Shown here piece after piece: positions 62,841 through 64,000 of a stretch of 64,000 nucleotides of DNA (positions within the stretch are counted from its first letter, which is position 1; every line of letters starts with the position of its first letter). Source of the stretch: Litchfieldella anticariensis FP35 = DSM 16096 (GTDB lineage Bacteria > Pseudomonadota > Gammaproteobacteria > Pseudomonadales > Halomonadaceae); NCBI RefSeq assembly GCF_000409775.1, contig NZ_KE332388.1:1132666-1196665 (forward strand), written 5' to 3'. The position numbers were made by a program, and so were the translations under genes. The notes below the pieces were generated by a model. The model saw only the letters and a program-made list of their open reading frames with translations. It made no database searches and was not told the DNA's origin.

Positions 62841-63896
62841 ATGAGCAAGTTCTGGAGTCCAGCTGTTCACGAATTGACGCCCTATATCCCCGGCGAACAA
62901 CCTCGCGAGCGCCTGGTAAAACTGAATACCAATGAGAACCCTTATCCTCCGGCGCCCGGTGTCGAGAAGGTACTGAGCGGCTATTCCATCGACCATCTGC
63001 GCCTCTATCCCGATCCGGAGTCGCTCGCCTTGCGGCACGCCTTGGCCAAAGAACATGGAGTCGAGGTCGGCCAGGTTTTTGTCGGTAACGGTTCCGACGA
63101 AGTTCTAGCACTGGCATTCCAGGCCTTCTTCCGCCAGGCAGCACCCTTATCGATGCCGGCGATCACCTATAGCTTCTATCCGGTCTATTGCCGGCTGTAC
63201 GACATCGCCTATCGAACCCTGGCACTGGACGACGAGTGGCAGGTGCCTTTGGAAGCCTTCGATGTGCACAGCGGTGGAATCGTCTTCGCTAACCCCAATG
63301 CCCCCACGGGCCATGGTCACGGCCGAGATGCCATAACCAGGCTCCTTGAGCGCGTCACCGAGTGCGTAGTGCTGATAGATGAAGCCTATGTGGATTTCGG
63401 GGGCGAAAGCGCCATACCGCTTGTCGCACAATATCCCAACCTACTGGTGACCGGGACTTTCTCCAAATCGCGCAGCCTCGCTGGCGTGCGGCTCGGCTAT
63501 GCCATCGGCTCGCGAGAGCTGATCGAAGGCCTTGAGCGCGTCAAGAACTCCTTCAATTCCTATCCGATCGACAGCTTGGCCAGTGCCGTGGGGATCGCCG
63601 CACTTGAGGACAGGGAACACTTCGATGCCTGCCGTGAGAAAGTCATCACCACGCGTGAGCGTACGCGGCGCCGACTGACGAATCTAGGCTTCGAGGTGCT
63701 ACCGTCCCAGGCAAACTTCATCCTCGTGCGTCATCCCGAGCATGATGCCGCCCAACTGTTCGTTGGCTTACGCGAGCGCGGCATCCTCGTGCGTCACTTC
63801 AATACCGAGGCCTTGCGCGATTTTCTGCGTATTTCTATCGGCACTGACGACGAGATGGACAGCTTGATTGAAGCACTAGAGACACTGGTTGGCTGA
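62841..63896 (+). CDS. hisC: Histidinol-phosphate aminotransferase
   Basis: A 351-residue PLP enzyme of histidine synthesis. LVKLNTNENPYPPAP is the HisC N-terminal signature; FVGNGSDEVLALAFQAFF, FANPNAPTGH and the Schiff-base Lys in TGTFSKSRSLAGVRLGYAIG complete the active site. AGCGAGT precedes the ATG. It is unlinked to hisBHAF in this window by about 12 kb. Similar enzymes also accept aromatic amino acids; the his role is the default. Confidence 0.95.
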   Translation: MSKFWSPAVHELTPYIPGEQPRERLVKLNTNENPYPPAPGVEKVLSGYSIDHLRLYPDPESLALRHALAKEHGVEVGQVFVGNGSDEVLALAFQAFFRQAAPLSMPAITYSFYPVYCRLYDIAYRTLALDDEWQVPLEAFDVHSGGIVFANPNAPTGHGHGRDAITRLLERVTECVVLIDEAYVDFGGESAIPLVAQYPNLLVTGTFSKSRSLAGVRLGYAIGSRELIEGLERVKNSFNSYPIDSLASAVGIAALEDREHFDACREKVITTRERTRRRLTNLGFEVLPSQANFILVRHPEHDAAQLFVGLRERGILVRHFNTEALRDFLRISIGTDDEMDSLIEALETLVG

Positions 63897-63909
63897 ATAG
63901 CCCTTCCAC

Positions 63910-63939
63910 ACAGCTCCGGCCTAGCGAGGCTGGGGCTGT
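63910..63939 (+). terminator. Hairpin after hisC
   Basis: A 13-bp stem (ACAGCTCCGGCCT with AGGCTGGGGCTGT, two G-T pairs) and a 4-base loop start 13 bp after the hisC stop. No clear T-run follows. Confidence 0.5.
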
Positions 63940-64000
63940 ATATGATGAATAGGGTCACGCTCAGCTTCCAAGCAAGCAGGATTTCAGTCCCAACGCAAAA

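Overview
The window reads as a chromosomal segment of a halophilic gammaproteobacterium close to Halomonas (Halomonadaceae). The basis is an ectoine 5-hydroxylase gene, a TRAP transporter, a thrB-DUF2782-(MFS)-polA neighbourhood of the kind known in pseudomonads, a partial his operon (hisBHAF), and generally high-GC codon use. No rRNA, CRISPR or complete prophage is visible.

Layout. 0-9.5 kb: a MocR-type regulator divergent from a LysE exporter with a repeated operator between them, small lipoproteins (I78 inhibitor, two entericidins), a TSUP carrier, a HIT protein, a NicO/DUF1007 metal-transport pair, two related lipoproteins, glycerate kinase, Dps and a His-rich exported protein. 9.5-20.9 kb: PepD, TmcA, a DctPQM TRAP transporter, and an Fbp-type iron transporter whose permease and ATPase genes converge and overlap. 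21-31.7 kb: PolA, an MFS carrier, DUF2782, ThrB, SpeA, an FAH-family hydrolase, EctD, MntP behind a manganese (yybP-ykoY) riboswitch, and HU.

31.8-42.8 kb is a genomic island. It lies between an intact tRNA-Thr(TGT) at its right end and a truncated copy of the 3' part of that tRNA at its left end. Each is followed by the same tRNA terminator, giving direct repeats of about 140 bp. The island is visibly more AT-rich, and its ten intact genes all lie on the minus strand in tight, often overlapping order: ATP-grasp ligase, EamA exporter, lysine/ornithine-type N-hydroxylase, cupin, methionyl-tRNA-synthetase-like protein, DUF3291, a signal-less LivJ/AmiC-like binding protein, a DAO-type FAD oxidase, a second cupin and a GNAT acetyltransferase. 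N-hydroxylase + cupin + MetRS-like + DAO oxidase is the known gene set for hydrazine (N-N bond) synthesis from an N-hydroxylated diamino acid and a second amino acid. In the known hydrazine synthetases the cupin and MetRS modules are one polypeptide; here they are two genes. I infer an undescribed N-N natural-product pathway, probably giving a hydrazine-containing amino acid or dipeptide that is ligated by the ATP-grasp enzyme and exported by the EamA protein. The product is unknown.

42.7-64 kb is conserved core: tRNA-Thr/Gln/Phe, YggX-MutY, AsmA, a PanZ-like GNAT, hisBHAF, DUF416, an alkyltransferase-like protein, a class I glutamine amidotransferase fold lacking its nucleophilic cysteine, SelD-MnmH, RadA, an NlpE-like lipoprotein, an L,D-transpeptidase, the homogentisate pathway (hmgA-fah-maiA) with a MarR regulator and a palindromic operator in the hmgA promoter, an AEC carrier, a MITE-like repeat, and hisC.
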